In this document: one piece after another, positions 34,367-42,777 of the stretch
Layout of the letters: each line of letters begins with the position of its first letter
Numbering within the stretch: the stretch's first letter is position 1
DNA from: an uncultured Oscillospiraceae bacterium
GTDB taxonomy: Bacteria > Bacillota > Clostridia > Oscillospirales > Acutalibacteraceae
DNA: 64,000 bases
Direction of reading: 5' to 3'
Assembly (NCBI GenBank): GCA_900540535.1
Contig: UQGM01000006.1
Location: 16,943-80,942 of the forward strand
Translations under genes and position numbers: made by a program
The notes under the pieces: model-generated
Seen by the model: only the letters and a program-made list of their open reading frames with translations
Told to the model about the DNA's origin: nothing
Databases searched by the model: none

Positions 34367-34445
34367 TGCCGCATATCCCGGGCTGTGTTTTTATGCACAA
34401 AAAGCGGTTTTCCCGCCCGGAGGTAGCGAGTCTATAATAAGGCAG
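34367..34445 (+). promoter_or_regulatory. Ribosomal protein L21 leader RNA
   Basis: The segment between promoter and rplU contains CCGCATATCCCGGGC, TTTTTATGCACAAAAAGCGG and CCCGCCCGGAGG, which can pair as in the L21 leader described in Firmicutes (autogenous control by L21). The identification rests on position and partial recall of the motif. Confidence 0.7.
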
Positions 34446-34454
34446 GTTAGTCAA

Positions 34455-34766
34455 ATGTACGCAATTATCGAAACCGGCGGCAAGCAGTACAAGGTTGAAG
34501 CTGGCAACACAGTTTTCATCGAGAAGCTTGACGTTGAAGCAGGCTCCGAGATCACCTTTGACAAGGTTATCGCAGTGGGCGCCGAGGACGGCATCAAGGT
34601 TGGCGCACCCTATGTTGAGGGCGCAACTGTTACCGCTAAGGCAGTGAAGAACGGTAAGGGTAAGAAGATTACTGTTTTCACTTACAAGTCAAAGAAGAAC
34701 GAAAAGCGCAAGATGGGTCACAGACAGCCCTACACTAAGGTTGAAATTTCAGCCATTAATGCGTAA
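34455..34766 (+). CDS. rplU: 50S ribosomal protein L21
   Basis: A 103-residue L21: MYAIIETGGKQYKVE at the start, GAPYVEGATVTA in the centre, and KSKKNEKRKMGHRQPYTKVEI at the end. It binds 23S rRNA in the large subunit. It is the first gene of the conserved order rplU, prp (ysxB), rpmA, behind a consensus promoter and an L21 leader. It lies 3 nt from prp. Confidence 0.97.
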   Translation: MYAIIETGGKQYKVEAGNTVFIEKLDVEAGSEITFDKVIAVGAEDGIKVGAPYVEGATVTAKAVKNGKGKKITVFTYKSKKNEKRKMGHRQPYTKVEISAINA

Positions 34767-34769
34767 CCT

Positions 34770-35102
34770 ATGATAATCGTCGAGTTTTTTAAAGGTTCCG
34801 ATAAGGTTACGGCAGGTTTTTGTGTTAAAGGTCATTCGGGAATGAGTGAGGCAGGCACTGATATAGTCTGTGCAGCTGTTTCTTCCGCAGTGTATCTTAC
34901 AGCTAATACAATAACCGATGTCTTAAATCTCGACCCGATTGTCGAAGTGAAAGATGGCTTTTTAAGACTGGTTTTCAAAACGAAAGCAGAGGCTTTAAAA
35001 GCTAAAACCTTAACCGACGGATTGGAACTTCATTTAAAAGGTCTCGAAGAAGATTATCCGAAAAATGTCAAAGTCAAATACGGAGGTGTACAAAATGCTT
35101 AA
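34770..35102 (+). CDS. prp: Ribosomal-processing cysteine protease Prp
   Basis: A 110-residue YsxB/Prp family protein with the catalytic pair H22 (GHSGMSEAGTD) and C34 (DIVCAAVS). Prp removes the short N-terminal extension of L27 in Firmicutes and related phyla. The next gene is an L27 with exactly such an extension, which it overlaps by 8 nt, so enzyme and substrate are translationally linked. Confidence 0.93.
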   Translation: MIIVEFFKGSDKVTAGFCVKGHSGMSEAGTDIVCAAVSSAVYLTANTITDVLNLDPIVEVKDGFLRLVFKTKAEALKAKTLTDGLELHLKGLEEDYPKNVKVKYGGVQNA

Positions 35103-35379
35103 AATAAACATTCAGCTTTTTGCTCATAAAAAGGGAATGGGTTCAACCCGTAACGGCCGTGATTCAGAGTCTAAGCGCCTTGGCGTTAAGCGTGCTGACG
35201 GTCAGTTTGTTCTTGCTGGTAACATCCTTGTAAAGCAGCGTGGAACACACATCCATCCCGGTAACAACGTGGGCAGAGGTTCAGACGATTCTCTTTTCGC
35301 ACTTATCGACGGAAAGGTAAAGTTTGAGCGTATGGGCAAAGACCGTAAAAAGGTCAGCGTTTATGCTGTTGAGCAGTAA
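35095..35379 (+). CDS. rpmA: 50S ribosomal protein L27 precursor
   Basis: The 94-residue product begins MLKINIQLFAHKKG. The mature L27 would start at AHKKG after cleavage behind QLF, the Prp recognition site. The rest is typical (NGRDSESKRLGVKR, GNNVGRGSDDSLFA). The ATG at 35095 follows CGGAGG. L27 reaches the peptidyl-transferase centre with its mature N-terminus, so cleavage matters for function. The GTPase gene obg, often next in Firmicutes, is absent here. Confidence 0.97.
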   Translation: MLKINIQLFAHKKGMGSTRNGRDSESKRLGVKRADGQFVLAGNILVKQRGTHIHPGNNVGRGSDDSLFALIDGKVKFERMGKDRKKVSVYAVEQ

Positions 35380-35414
35380 TTTCTGCTTTTAAGCTAATTT
35401 AAATACGTATTATT

Positions 35415-35445
35415 AAAGACCGGCTTTTTAGCCGGTCTTTTTTCT
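35415..35445. terminator. Bidirectional terminator after rpmA
   Basis: AAAGACCGGC and GCCGGTCTTT pair around TTTTTA, with A and T runs on both sides. Confidence 0.88.
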
Positions 35446-35483
35446 GTGCTTTTTCAGTTTAAAGAAATAGACTGATTTTGATT

Positions 35484-36455
35484 TTACTGTACTGATACAG
35501 TTTCTGCTTTGTTTTCGGTGTTTTCTTCGTTTTGCTCGTTGTCTTCATCTTCTGAGGGACGAATAATAGTAAGCGCCTGTTTTCTGTTTTCAATAAGAAC
35601 AGTTTCGCTTCCCTTTTGATATTCGCCGTCAAGTGCCCAGTCCATATCGGCAGGGCCTGTTATTTTTACTCTTGAAGCGTGGGTGAAGATAATATTTTCA
35701 TTACTTAAATCTCCACGCAGAGCTCTTATAGCAAGACTTAAAAATTCTGCAGTTGATTTAGGCTTTCTTATGAGGAAAACTTCAAAAAGTCCATCGTCAA
35801 GTTTTACAAGACTCGGGTCAAGCTTTAAAATGCCTCCCACAGATGTAGAACTTACAATATTACCAAATAAGAATTCTCCTTCAAAAACCTGATCATCAGC
35901 TTCTATTTTTAATTCGTACGGACGCATTTTAGCAAAGCTTTTTACGCCGAACAGAAGATATACCGAATGACCCAAAATGTTTTTTGAAGACTGCTTTGGA
36001 GAATAGGATGCGTCTGAAAATACGCCGAAAGCCGCTACATAGTTGAATACTCTTCCGTTAAAAAGACCTGAATCTATTTTACATGGTTTACCGGTAGCTG
36101 CAATTTTAACGTTTTCTTCGATTGTAGAAGCAAGACCAAGAGTTTCCGCAAGGTCATTTGTGGTTCCGGTGGGGATGTATCCAACGGGTGGAGGATTGTC
36201 AAGCTCCATAATTCCCGCAGTGACTTCATTAAGAGTGCCGTCGCCGCCGCAGCAGACAAGCAAATCAAAATTTTTACCGAAGTTTTTTACAATTTCCGTT
36301 GCATCGCCGGGTTTAGTGGTAGGCTGAAGAGTTACCTGATATCCTAAAGAGCAAAATTCATTTGCTATCTGAAAAAGTTTGTGTTTTGATTTCATTCTTC
36401 CTGCTTTCGGATTAATGATGAGCAGGAGTTTTTTTAATGCTTCTGATGTATTCAT
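35484..36455 (-). CDS. Diacylglycerol/lipid kinase family protein (YegS/DgkB type)
   Basis: A 323-residue protein with the diacylglycerol kinase catalytic domain: LLIINPKAGR (nucleotide binding, about 11-20), CCGGDGTLNEV (GGDGT motif) and GYIPTGTTNDLAETLG. The C-terminal beta-sandwich ends near residue 300, followed by a Glu/Asn-rich tail. It phosphorylates diacylglycerol or another membrane lipid at the cytoplasmic face. A TATAAT (minus strand, 36498-36503) lies upstream with a weak -35. It is a single-gene unit divergent from the GtrA gene. Confidence 0.88.
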   Translation of the reverse strand: MNTSEALKKLLLIINPKAGRMKSKHKLFQIANEFCSLGYQVTLQPTTKPGDATEIVKNFGKNFDLLVCCGGDGTLNEVTAGIMELDNPPPVGYIPTGTTNDLAETLGLASTIEENVKIAATGKPCKIDSGLFNGRVFNYVAAFGVFSDASYSPKQSSKNILGHSVYLLFGVKSFAKMRPYELKIEADDQVFEGEFLFGNIVSSTSVGGILKLDPSLVKLDDGLFEVFLIRKPKSTAEFLSLAIRALRGDLSNENIIFTHASRVKITGPADMDWALDGEYQKGSETVLIENRKQALTIIRPSEDEDNEQNEENTENKAETVSVQ

Positions 36456-36562
36456 TAAATGCCCCTCGTTTATGTATATATTATGTATATCCTTTTTATT
36501 ATATCAGTTCTTAATGTAAAATGCGATAATATTTTGAATAAAAATTCAAAAGTTTTTTTGGT

Positions 36563-36591
36563 TTGTGTTAAATATTCTCCTATGGTAAAAT
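36563..36591 (+). promoter_or_regulatory. Promoter of the GtrA-family gene
   Basis: TTGTGT (36563-36568), 17-bp spacer, TAAAAT (36586-36591), with TGG before the -10. Confidence 0.6.
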
Positions 36592-36623
36592 AAAAAGAAA
36601 AATGAATTTTCAGGAGGCGTACT

Positions 36624-37139
36624 ATGGCTAATCAGGAAAAGGCGAATGTACAGGGAAAAGCAAAGCTTACTCCAAAACAGACTGCCGTACAGGTAGTAAA
36701 ATTTGTTTTCTTTTCAGCCGGTGCAGGAATAATACAGTTTGTCACATTTACTCTTTTAAATGAAGTTTTTAAACTTGAGTATATGTTCTGTTATCTTACT
36801 GCCCTTATTTTATCGGTGCTGTATAATTTTACATTTAACAGAAAATTTACTTTTAAATCCGCTGCCAATATACCTATTGCCATGCTTAAAGTGGCGCTGT
36901 TTTACTGTGTATTTACACCTCTTTCAACCTGGTGGGGAACTGCCCTTACTGATGCCGGAGTGCAGGAATACATCGTTTTGGCAGGCACAATGATAATAAA
37001 TCTTGTTTCTGAATATCTTTACTGTCGTTTTGTGGTGTACAGAAAATCTATGAATACCAATGCAAGCGCATTAAAACAGGCTCAGGAAGAGGAAAAGAAA
37101 AATTCTGCACAGACTGGGGCAGAAAACCATAATAAATAA
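36624..37139 (+). CDS. GtrA-family membrane protein
   Basis: A 171-residue protein with four hydrophobic helices (about 23-45, 53-71, 82-104, 112-131) and the GtrA features VKFVFFSAGAG and YNFTFNRKFTFKS. GtrA proteins are thought to help move lipid-linked sugars across the membrane. A charged, Asn/Glu-rich tail follows the last helix. CAGGAGG lies 6 nt before the ATG. An aldo/keto reductase gene follows within 18 nt and may be co-transcribed, but the functions show no obvious link. Confidence 0.85.
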   Translation: MANQEKANVQGKAKLTPKQTAVQVVKFVFFSAGAGIIQFVTFTLLNEVFKLEYMFCYLTALILSVLYNFTFNRKFTFKSAANIPIAMLKVALFYCVFTPLSTWWGTALTDAGVQEYIVLAGTMIINLVSEYLYCRFVVYRKSMNTNASALKQAQEEEKKNSAQTGAENHNK

Positions 37140-37157
37140 TCGGCGGAGGAAATGCTA

Positions 37158-38147
37158 ATGTATATTGCGCAAGAGTCAAGATATGACAATATGAAATATA
37201 ACCGCTGCGGAAAAAGCGGATTGAAGCTTCCGGCAGTGTCCCTGGGGCTTTGGCATAATTTCGGTTCCAACGGAAATTTTGACAATATGAAGCAGATATG
37301 TTTTACTGCTTTTGATTTGGGTATCACACATTTTGACCTTGCCAACAACTACGGACCCTATCCGGGAGCGGCAGAGGAGAATTTCGGCAGAATACTAAAA
37401 AGCGACCTTATGCCTTACCGTGACGAAATGATAATCAGCACAAAGGCCGGATATCTTATGTGGCCGGGCCCATATGGAGATTTCGGCAGCCGTAAGTATA
37501 TGCTTGCAAGTCTTGATCAGAGTCTTAAAAGAATGGGTCTTGAATATGTGGATATTTTCTATCATCACAGAATGGACCCTGAAACTCCTCTTGAAGAGAG
37601 TATGTCTGCATTGGCTCAGGCTGTACACAGCGGAAAGGCACTTTATGCGGGAATTTCAAATTATAACGGTGAAACAGCCCTTAAGGCTATGAAAATTTTA
37701 GAGGACTATAAGTGCCCTTATATTATCAATCAGAACAGATACTCAATTTTCGACAGAACCATTGAGCAAAACGGACTTCTTAATTTTGCAGAAGAACAGC
37801 ATAAAGGCATAATTGCTTTCAGTCCTCTTGCTCAGGGACTTCTCACTGACAGATATATAAACGGTATTCCTGAGGACAGCCGCATTAAAACCGACGGACG
37901 CTTCTTGAAAGCAGAGAATCTGACCGATGAAAAGCTCGGTAAAATCAAAGCTCTCAATGAGCTGGCAAAGGAAAGAGGAGAATCCCTTGCTGCAATGGCT
38001 CTTAAATGGGTTCTCAGAAGGGATGCAGTATGCAGTGTCCTTGTAGGAAGCTCAAAGCCCGAACAGATAAGAGAAAATTTAAAGTCAATTGAGGGAACGG
38101 GACTTTCTGAAGAAGAGCTTAAAATGATCGACGATATCTGCCGCTGA
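37158..38147 (+). CDS. Aldo/keto reductase (YghZ/IolS-like)
   Basis: A roughly 329-residue TIM-barrel oxidoreductase. The catalytic tetrad is visible: D in FDLANNYG, Y of the same motif, K in STKAGY, and H in FYHHRMD. The C-terminal part has the NADP-binding ALKWVLRRDAVCSVLVGSS. It reduces aldehydes or ketones with NADPH; I suspect a glyceraldehyde-3-phosphate reductase-like substrate range, but this is not readable from sequence. Two ATGs are possible: 37152 is only 2 nt from GGAGG, while 37158 has normal spacing and is chosen. Confidence 0.9.
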   Translation: MYIAQESRYDNMKYNRCGKSGLKLPAVSLGLWHNFGSNGNFDNMKQICFTAFDLGITHFDLANNYGPYPGAAEENFGRILKSDLMPYRDEMIISTKAGYLMWPGPYGDFGSRKYMLASLDQSLKRMGLEYVDIFYHHRMDPETPLEESMSALAQAVHSGKALYAGISNYNGETALKAMKILEDYKCPYIINQNRYSIFDRTIEQNGLLNFAEEQHKGIIAFSPLAQGLLTDRYINGIPEDSRIKTDGRFLKAENLTDEKLGKIKALNELAKERGESLAAMALKWVLRRDAVCSVLVGSSKPEQIRENLKSIEGTGLSEEELKMIDDICR

Positions 38148-38173
38148 TTTATGAAAATAAAAGTATAGATTTT

Positions 38174-38212
38174 TAAGGACGCTTCTTTTCGGAGCGTCCT
38201 TAACTTTTGAAA
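38174..38212 (+). terminator. Terminator after the aldo/keto reductase gene
   Basis: AAGGACGCT and AGCGTCCTT pair around TCTTTTCGG and are followed by AACTTTT. A nearly identical hairpin lies at 38969-38995. Confidence 0.75.
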
Positions 38213-38263
38213 AGGACAGCTTGCACCATTGTTTTCATAAAAAATCCCTTAGAAATTTCAATA

Positions 38264-38330
38264 ATGGAAAGTTTGCTTGACATTTTTTTGGGGTATGTAT
38301 ATAATAAGAAATGTAAAGCAAGCTTTCCAT
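38264..38330. repeat. 22-bp inverted repeat flanking the XRE promoter
   Basis: The left arm (38264-38285) and the reverse complement of the right arm (38309-38330) agree at 20 of 22 positions; both begin ATGGAAAG and contain TTGCTT and ACATTT. The -35 box is inside the left arm and the -10 lies between the arms, so a protein bound to both would enclose the promoter. Confidence 0.85.
38277..38305 (+). promoter_or_regulatory. Consensus promoter of the XRE/membrane protein cassette
   Basis: TTGACA (38277-38282), 17-bp spacer, TATAAT (38300-38305): both hexamers are perfect, which implies strong expression unless repressed. Confidence 0.93.
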
Positions 38331-38346
38331 AAGAAAGGGGGCTCAT

Positions 38347-38550
38347 ATGAAAAACAGATTGGAAGAACTGCGAAAGCAAAGAGGGATTAAGCAGGAAGAT
38401 TTAGCAGCTGCATTAGAAGTATCACGTCAAACAATAGGCTCTTTAGAAAACGGACGCTATAACCCATCTATTCTATTGGCTTTTAAAATTGCAAGATTTT
38501 TTGATATGAGCATTGAAGAGATATTTATTTACGAGGAGGAAGAAGAATGA
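38347..38550 (+). CDS. XRE-family transcriptional regulator
   Basis: A 67-residue protein that is almost only a Cro/CI helix-turn-helix (about 5-58: RLEELRKQRGIKQEDLAAAL, VSRQTIGSLENGRYNP). It ends in a run of Glu. GAAAGGGGG lies upstream of the ATG. The stop overlaps the start of the membrane protein gene (ATGA). Such pairs are common in Firmicutes, and the regulator probably represses its own promoter by binding the 22-bp inverted repeats just upstream (inference). Confidence 0.92.
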   Translation: MKNRLEELRKQRGIKQEDLAAALEVSRQTIGSLENGRYNPSILLAFKIARFFDMSIEEIFIYEEEEE

Positions 38551-38942
38551 AAAACAAAAATGTGATTTGGTATTTCGGCTATGCTGTTTCTCTTGTATTG
38601 GTGCTGATAATTTTTCTAACCGACTTTTCAAAAATGGTGGATATCGGTCTGGCTATACTGTTTGCCGCTATTTTTTCTGTTTCCCACACACAGATTTTGC
38701 ACAACAAAATGATGAAAAAAGATTCCGATTATAAAATTGATGTTATGGATGAACGCAATATTGCAATAAAAGAAAAAGCCGGAAATATCACAAATATGAT
38801 TACAGTTGTTTTGCTGGGATTGGCGACAGTTGTGTTTATTTGTCTCGATTATATTGTTCCGGCGATTGTCTGCGGAGCTATCATCGCCTTTCAGCCGATT
38901 GTGTTAATTTTGGTCAGTAGTATGATCGAGAAAAAGATGTAA
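38547..38942 (+). CDS. Membrane protein paired with an XRE regulator (DUF2178-like)
   Basis: A 131-residue protein with four hydrophobic helices (about 8-25, 29-46, 80-98, 102-124). The segment MDERNIAIKEKAGNIT between helices 2 and 3 is the recognisable part; I remember similar DERN segments in DUF2178-like proteins that accompany small XRE regulators. Function unknown. The start overlaps the regulator gene by 4 nt. Confidence 0.75.
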   Translation: MKNKNVIWYFGYAVSLVLVLIIFLTDFSKMVDIGLAILFAAIFSVSHTQILHNKMMKKDSDYKIDVMDERNIAIKEKAGNITNMITVVLLGLATVVFICLDYIVPAIVCGAIIAFQPIVLILVSSMIEKKM

Positions 38943-38968
38943 ATCAAAATAATTTCATGGGAACACTC

Positions 38969-38995
38969 AGGACGCTTCTTTTGGAGCGTCCTTTT
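38969..38995 (+). terminator. Terminator after the XRE cassette
   Basis: AGGACGCT and AGCGTCCT pair around TCTTTTGG and are followed by TTTTT. Stem and loop are nearly the same as in the 38174 terminator on the other side of the cassette. Confidence 0.85.
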
Positions 38996-39103
38996 TAATG
39001 CCCAAAACAGAAAAAATAGTTTTAACTGCAAAATTTTACAAACTTAATATTATTTGTGAACAACAGGGCGAAAAGGTTTTACAAAGTGTTCACAATTGAA
39101 ATA

Positions 39104-39132
39104 TTGACTAAATTGGAAAGGAGTTGTATAGT
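39104..39132 (+). promoter_or_regulatory. Heat-shock operon promoter
   Basis: TTGACT (39104-39109), 17-bp spacer, TATAGT (39127-39132), directly followed by the CIRCE element. Confidence 0.85.
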
Positions 39133-39143
39133 ATATTACAGAA

Positions 39144-39170
39144 TTAGCACTCAGGTGTTAAGAGTGCTAA
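39144..39170. promoter_or_regulatory. CIRCE element (HrcA operator)
   Basis: TTAGCACTC-N9-GAGTGCTAA, a perfect match to CIRCE, located at the predicted start of transcription of hrcA-grpE-dnaK-dnaJ. HrcA binding here represses the operon at normal temperature. Confidence 0.98.
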
Positions 39171-39213
39171 TTTCCAAAAACGTTCAAATCTCTCATGGAA
39201 AGCAGGTGATGTT

Positions 39214-40239
39214 ATGGCAGATTTGAGCGAAAGAAAGCAAAAGATACTTTCCGCTATTGTGGAACAGTATATTGCCACAGGGGAGCCGGTTGGTTCAAAG
39301 GCTCTTGCCGGACATCCGGAGCTTTCGGTTTCGTCGGCTACGGTTCGTAATGAAATGGCGGAGCTTGCATCTATGGGATATCTTGATCAGCCCCATACGT
39401 CGGCAGGCAGGGTGCCCACTGAAAAAGCTTACCGTTATTACATTGATAACTTAATGGAAAGACGGCAGCCTGACGAAGAGGATAAAAGGCTTATGGATGC
39501 GACCCTTAAAAACAGATGGGTTGATCCTGAGACGGTTCTCGAACAGGCGGGAGAGCTTCTTGCAGAGATGACAAACTATGCAGCTGTTTCCACCACCCCG
39601 GCAGATGAGCAGGCGACAATCAGCAGAGTTGAGCTTGTCCCCATGGGAAGCCGAAAGGCGATGCTTGTTCTCCTTACTTCAACAGGAGTTCTTAAAAGCA
39701 GGCTTTGCAGAACTGAAACAGCCCTTACTCCGGCAATGGTAGAAAGCTTTTACCATATTGTAGGTTCAGCTTTTCTCTCTGTTCCGGTTTGTGAAATAAA
39801 CATGGTTACAATTCAGACTCTGGCAGCTTCCTTGGGAGAAAATGCTCTTGCAATGACACCGCTTCTTATAACCCTTGCGGAACTTGCCCATGATGCCTCA
39901 CAGAGCGATATAATCCTTGAAGGTGAAACAAATCTTTTAAATCACAGGGAACTGGATATGGACGCCGCACAGCTTCTCGGATTTCTCCAGAAAGCACATC
40001 CAATTGCAAATGTGGCAATCCCTGAAGATGGTTTAAGGGTGATTATAGGTAAAGAAAATCCCTATAAGGAACTTGAAAATTCAAGTTTTGTTGTAGCAAG
40101 ATACAATATAGGCGAAAATACCGGGGGATCTCTGGGAATTATAGGACCTGTAAGAATGAATTATGAGAGGGTAATATCAAACCTTGAATATATTACGGCG
40201 CTTGTGGGCAAATTTTTGTCAGAGGCGCTTGAAGACTGA
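39214..40239 (+). CDS. hrcA: Heat-inducible transcription repressor HrcA
   Basis: A 341-residue repressor with the N-terminal winged helix (about 1-85; ERKQKILSAIVEQYIATGEP and SSATVRNEMAELASMGYL), the GAF-like domain, and the C-terminal segment ENTGGSLGIIGPVRMNYERV. It represses its own operon through the CIRCE element 44 bp upstream and depends on chaperones for activity in other species. It is the first gene of hrcA-grpE-dnaK-dnaJ and lies 15 nt before grpE. Confidence 0.97.
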   Translation: MADLSERKQKILSAIVEQYIATGEPVGSKALAGHPELSVSSATVRNEMAELASMGYLDQPHTSAGRVPTEKAYRYYIDNLMERRQPDEEDKRLMDATLKNRWVDPETVLEQAGELLAEMTNYAAVSTTPADEQATISRVELVPMGSRKAMLVLLTSTGVLKSRLCRTETALTPAMVESFYHIVGSAFLSVPVCEINMVTIQTLAASLGENALAMTPLLITLAELAHDASQSDIILEGETNLLNHRELDMDAAQLLGFLQKAHPIANVAIPEDGLRVIIGKENPYKELENSSFVVARYNIGENTGGSLGIIGPVRMNYERVISNLEYITALVGKFLSEALED

Positions 40240-40254
40240 GAAAGGAAAAGGGCG

Positions 40255-40788
40255 ATGAGTAAAAATAAAAAAGACAATATCCCCGAAAACGAAGCCGCAG
40301 AAGAGAAAGTAACCGAAACTGCAAAAGAGAATGCTGAAGAAGCCAAAGATCCTTGCAGGGAACTTAAAGAAGAGCTTGACAGAACAAAGGATCAGCTTCT
40401 GAGAACAATGGCTGAATATGACAACTACCGCAAGCGTTCACAGCGTGAAAAGGAAGCTGCTTATTCAGATTCAAAGGCAGATGTGATTTCGGAAATTCTT
40501 CCCGTACTTGACAATTTCGAGAGAGCGGCAATGAATGAGGATGCTCCCGATGAGGACTACAAAAAGGGAATAAAAATGATATTCCAGCAGTTTGACAATG
40601 TCCTTAAAAAACTGGGAGTTGAACCTTTCGGAGAAAAGGGAGATGAATTTGATCCCAATATGCACAACGCTGTTATGCATATAGAGGATGAAGAGCTTCC
40701 CGAAAACACAGTGGCTCAGGTTTTTGCAAAGGGCTACAAAATCGGCGATAAGGTAGTTCGCCACGCAACCGTACAGGTAGCAAACTAA
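40255..40788 (+). CDS. grpE: Nucleotide exchange factor GrpE
   Basis: A 177-residue GrpE with an acidic, disordered N-terminus, the long coiled coil (about 35-90, with LLRTMAEYDNYRKRSQREKEAA) and the C-terminal beta domain ending VFAKGYKIGDKVVRHATVQV. It releases ADP from DnaK. Its place between hrcA and dnaK is the standard Firmicute order. Confidence 0.97.
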   Translation: MSKNKKDNIPENEAAEEKVTETAKENAEEAKDPCRELKEELDRTKDQLLRTMAEYDNYRKRSQREKEAAYSDSKADVISEILPVLDNFERAAMNEDAPDEDYKKGIKMIFQQFDNVLKKLGVEPFGEKGDEFDPNMHNAVMHIEDEELPENTVAQVFAKGYKIGDKVVRHATVQVAN

Positions 40789-40843
40789 AATGACAACCAC
40801 CAAATTAAAATAAATTCAAACATTCACAGGAGGATGGTTTATT

Positions 40844-42688
40844 ATGGCAAAAGTTATAGGTATTGACCTTGGTACAACAAATTCATGTGTAGCAGTTATT
40901 GAAGGCGGCGAGCCTGTTGTTATCGCAAACGCAGAGGGCGCAAGAACAACTCCCTCAGTTGTTGCTTTCGGTAAAACCGGTGAGAGAATGGTAGGTCAGG
41001 TTGCAAAGCGTCAGGCTATTACAAACCCTGAGCGTACAATCTCTTCAATTAAGCGTCACATGGGTTCAAACTACACTGTTACAATCGACGACAAGAAGTT
41101 TACACCCCAGGAAATTTCCGCTATGATTCTTCAGAAGCTTAAGAGAGATGCTGAAGAATATCTCGGCGAAACAGTTACAGAGGCTGTTATCACAGTTCCC
41201 GCATACTTCACAGACTCACAGCGTCAGGCTACAAAGGATGCCGGTAAGATTGCAGGTCTTGATGTAAAGAGAATCATCAACGAACCCACAGCAGCTGCTC
41301 TCGCTTACGGTATTGATAAGGAAAACGACCAGAAGGTTATGGTATATGACCTTGGCGGCGGTACATTCGATGTTTCCATTATCGAAATGGGCGACGGCGT
41401 TCAGGAGGTTCTTGCAACAGCAGGTAACAACCGTCTGGGCGGTGACGACTTCGACCAGCGTATTATCGACTGGCTTGCAGATGAGTTCAAGAAAGAGCAG
41501 GGCATCGACCTTCGCAGCGATAAAATGGCTATGCAGCGTCTTAAAGAGGCAGCAGAAAAGGCAAAGATTGAGCTTTCAGGCGTAACAACCTCTACAATCA
41601 GCCTTCCCTTCATCACAGCTGATGCAACAGGCCCCAAGCATCTTGAAACAACTCTTACAAGAGCAAAGTTTAACGAGATGACAGCAGACCTTGTTGAAGC
41701 TACAATGGGACCGGTACGTCAGGCAATGAGCGACTCAGGACTCAGTGCAGGCGAAATTGATAAGGTTCTTATGGTTGGTGGTTCTTCAAGAATCCCCGCT
41801 GTTCAGGAAGCTATCAAGAAGTTTATCGGCAAAGAGCCCTTCAAGGGAATCAACCCCGATGAGTGCGTTGCAGTAGGTGCAGCAATCCAGGGCGGTGTTC
41901 TTGGCGGAGAGGTTAAAGGCCTTCTTCTCCTTGATGTTACTCCCCTTTCACTTGGTATTGAAACCATGGGCGGAATCAATACAAAGATCATTGAGAGAAA
42001 CACCACAATCCCCACAAAGAAGAGCCAGGTTTTCTCAACTGCAGAAGACAATCAGACATCTGTTGATGTTCGTGTTCTCCAGGGTGAGCGTGAGTTTGCA
42101 AGAGATAATAAGCTCCTCGGTGACTTCCGTCTTGAGGGTATCCTTCCCGCAAGAAGAGGTGTTCCGCAGATCGAAGTTACATTCGATATAGATGCCAACG
42201 GTATCGTTCATGTTTCCGCTAAGGATCTTGGCACAGGCAAGGAGCAGTCAATCTCCATCACATCTTCCAGCAACATGTCCAAGGAGGATATCGATAAGGC
42301 TGTTAAGGATGCAGAGAAATTTGCTCAGGAAGACAAGCAGCGCCGTGAAGAGGTTGACACCCGCAACAACGCAGATCAGATGATCTACCAGTGCGAGAAG
42401 ATTCTCTCCGAAGAGGGCGACAAGTTCGATGCAGCTGACAAGTCAGAGCTCCAGACAAAGGTAGACGCTCTTAAAGAGGCTCTTAAGGGCAGCGACATTG
42501 AAAAGATTAAGTCCACTCAGGAAGACCTTACAAAGAAATTCTATGAGATTTCAGAGAAGCTTTATAAGGCAAATGCCGCAGCAGCAGGCGCTCAGGGTGC
42601 ACAGGGTGCAGCCGGAGCACAGCAGGCAGGCACACAGAACGATGACGGTTCAATCAACGTTGACTACACCGACGTTACAAACGAGTAA
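40844..42688 (+). CDS. dnaK: Chaperone protein DnaK (Hsp70)
   Basis: A 614-residue Hsp70. The ATPase domain has IGIDLGTTNSCVAV, NEPTAAALAYG and DLGGGTFDVSI; the linker region LLLLDVTPLSLGIET precedes the substrate-binding domain and the helical lid. The C-terminus is an Ala/Gly/Gln-rich tail. It folds and protects proteins with DnaJ and GrpE. AGGAGG lies upstream of the ATG. A stem-loop between dnaK and dnaJ may lower downstream expression. Confidence 0.98.
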   Translation: MAKVIGIDLGTTNSCVAVIEGGEPVVIANAEGARTTPSVVAFGKTGERMVGQVAKRQAITNPERTISSIKRHMGSNYTVTIDDKKFTPQEISAMILQKLKRDAEEYLGETVTEAVITVPAYFTDSQRQATKDAGKIAGLDVKRIINEPTAAALAYGIDKENDQKVMVYDLGGGTFDVSIIEMGDGVQEVLATAGNNRLGGDDFDQRIIDWLADEFKKEQGIDLRSDKMAMQRLKEAAEKAKIELSGVTTSTISLPFITADATGPKHLETTLTRAKFNEMTADLVEATMGPVRQAMSDSGLSAGEIDKVLMVGGSSRIPAVQEAIKKFIGKEPFKGINPDECVAVGAAIQGGVLGGEVKGLLLLDVTPLSLGIETMGGINTKIIERNTTIPTKKSQVFSTAEDNQTSVDVRVLQGEREFARDNKLLGDFRLEGILPARRGVPQIEVTFDIDANGIVHVSAKDLGTGKEQSISITSSSNMSKEDIDKAVKDAEKFAQEDKQRREEVDTRNNADQMIYQCEKILSEEGDKFDAADKSELQTKVDALKEALKGSDIEKIKSTQEDLTKKFYEISEKLYKANAAAAGAQGAQGAAGAQQAGTQNDDGSINVDYTDVTNE

Positions 42689-42703
42689 TTGATCTTTACC
42701 ATA

Positions 42704-42731
42704 GAAAGCGGGACTTGACTGCCCCGCTTTC
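42704..42731 (+). terminator. Hairpin between dnaK and dnaJ
   Basis: GAAAGCGGG (42704-42712) pairs perfectly with CCCGCTTTC (42723-42731) but no run of T follows, so partial attenuation or mRNA processing is more likely than full termination. Confidence 0.6.
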
Positions 42732-42777
42732 GGGTCTGTAATATACTTATTCCTGCTTCCCGAAAGGAGCGTATAAA

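Noticed and set aside
38174..38995. Insertion sequence between the two similar hairpins
   Set aside because: No transposase gene, terminal inverted repeats or target-site duplication is seen; the similarity concerns only terminator hairpins.
42704..42731. True terminator between dnaK and dnaJ
   Set aside because: The stem is perfect but no T-run follows and dnaJ has no promoter of its own, so the operon most likely continues.
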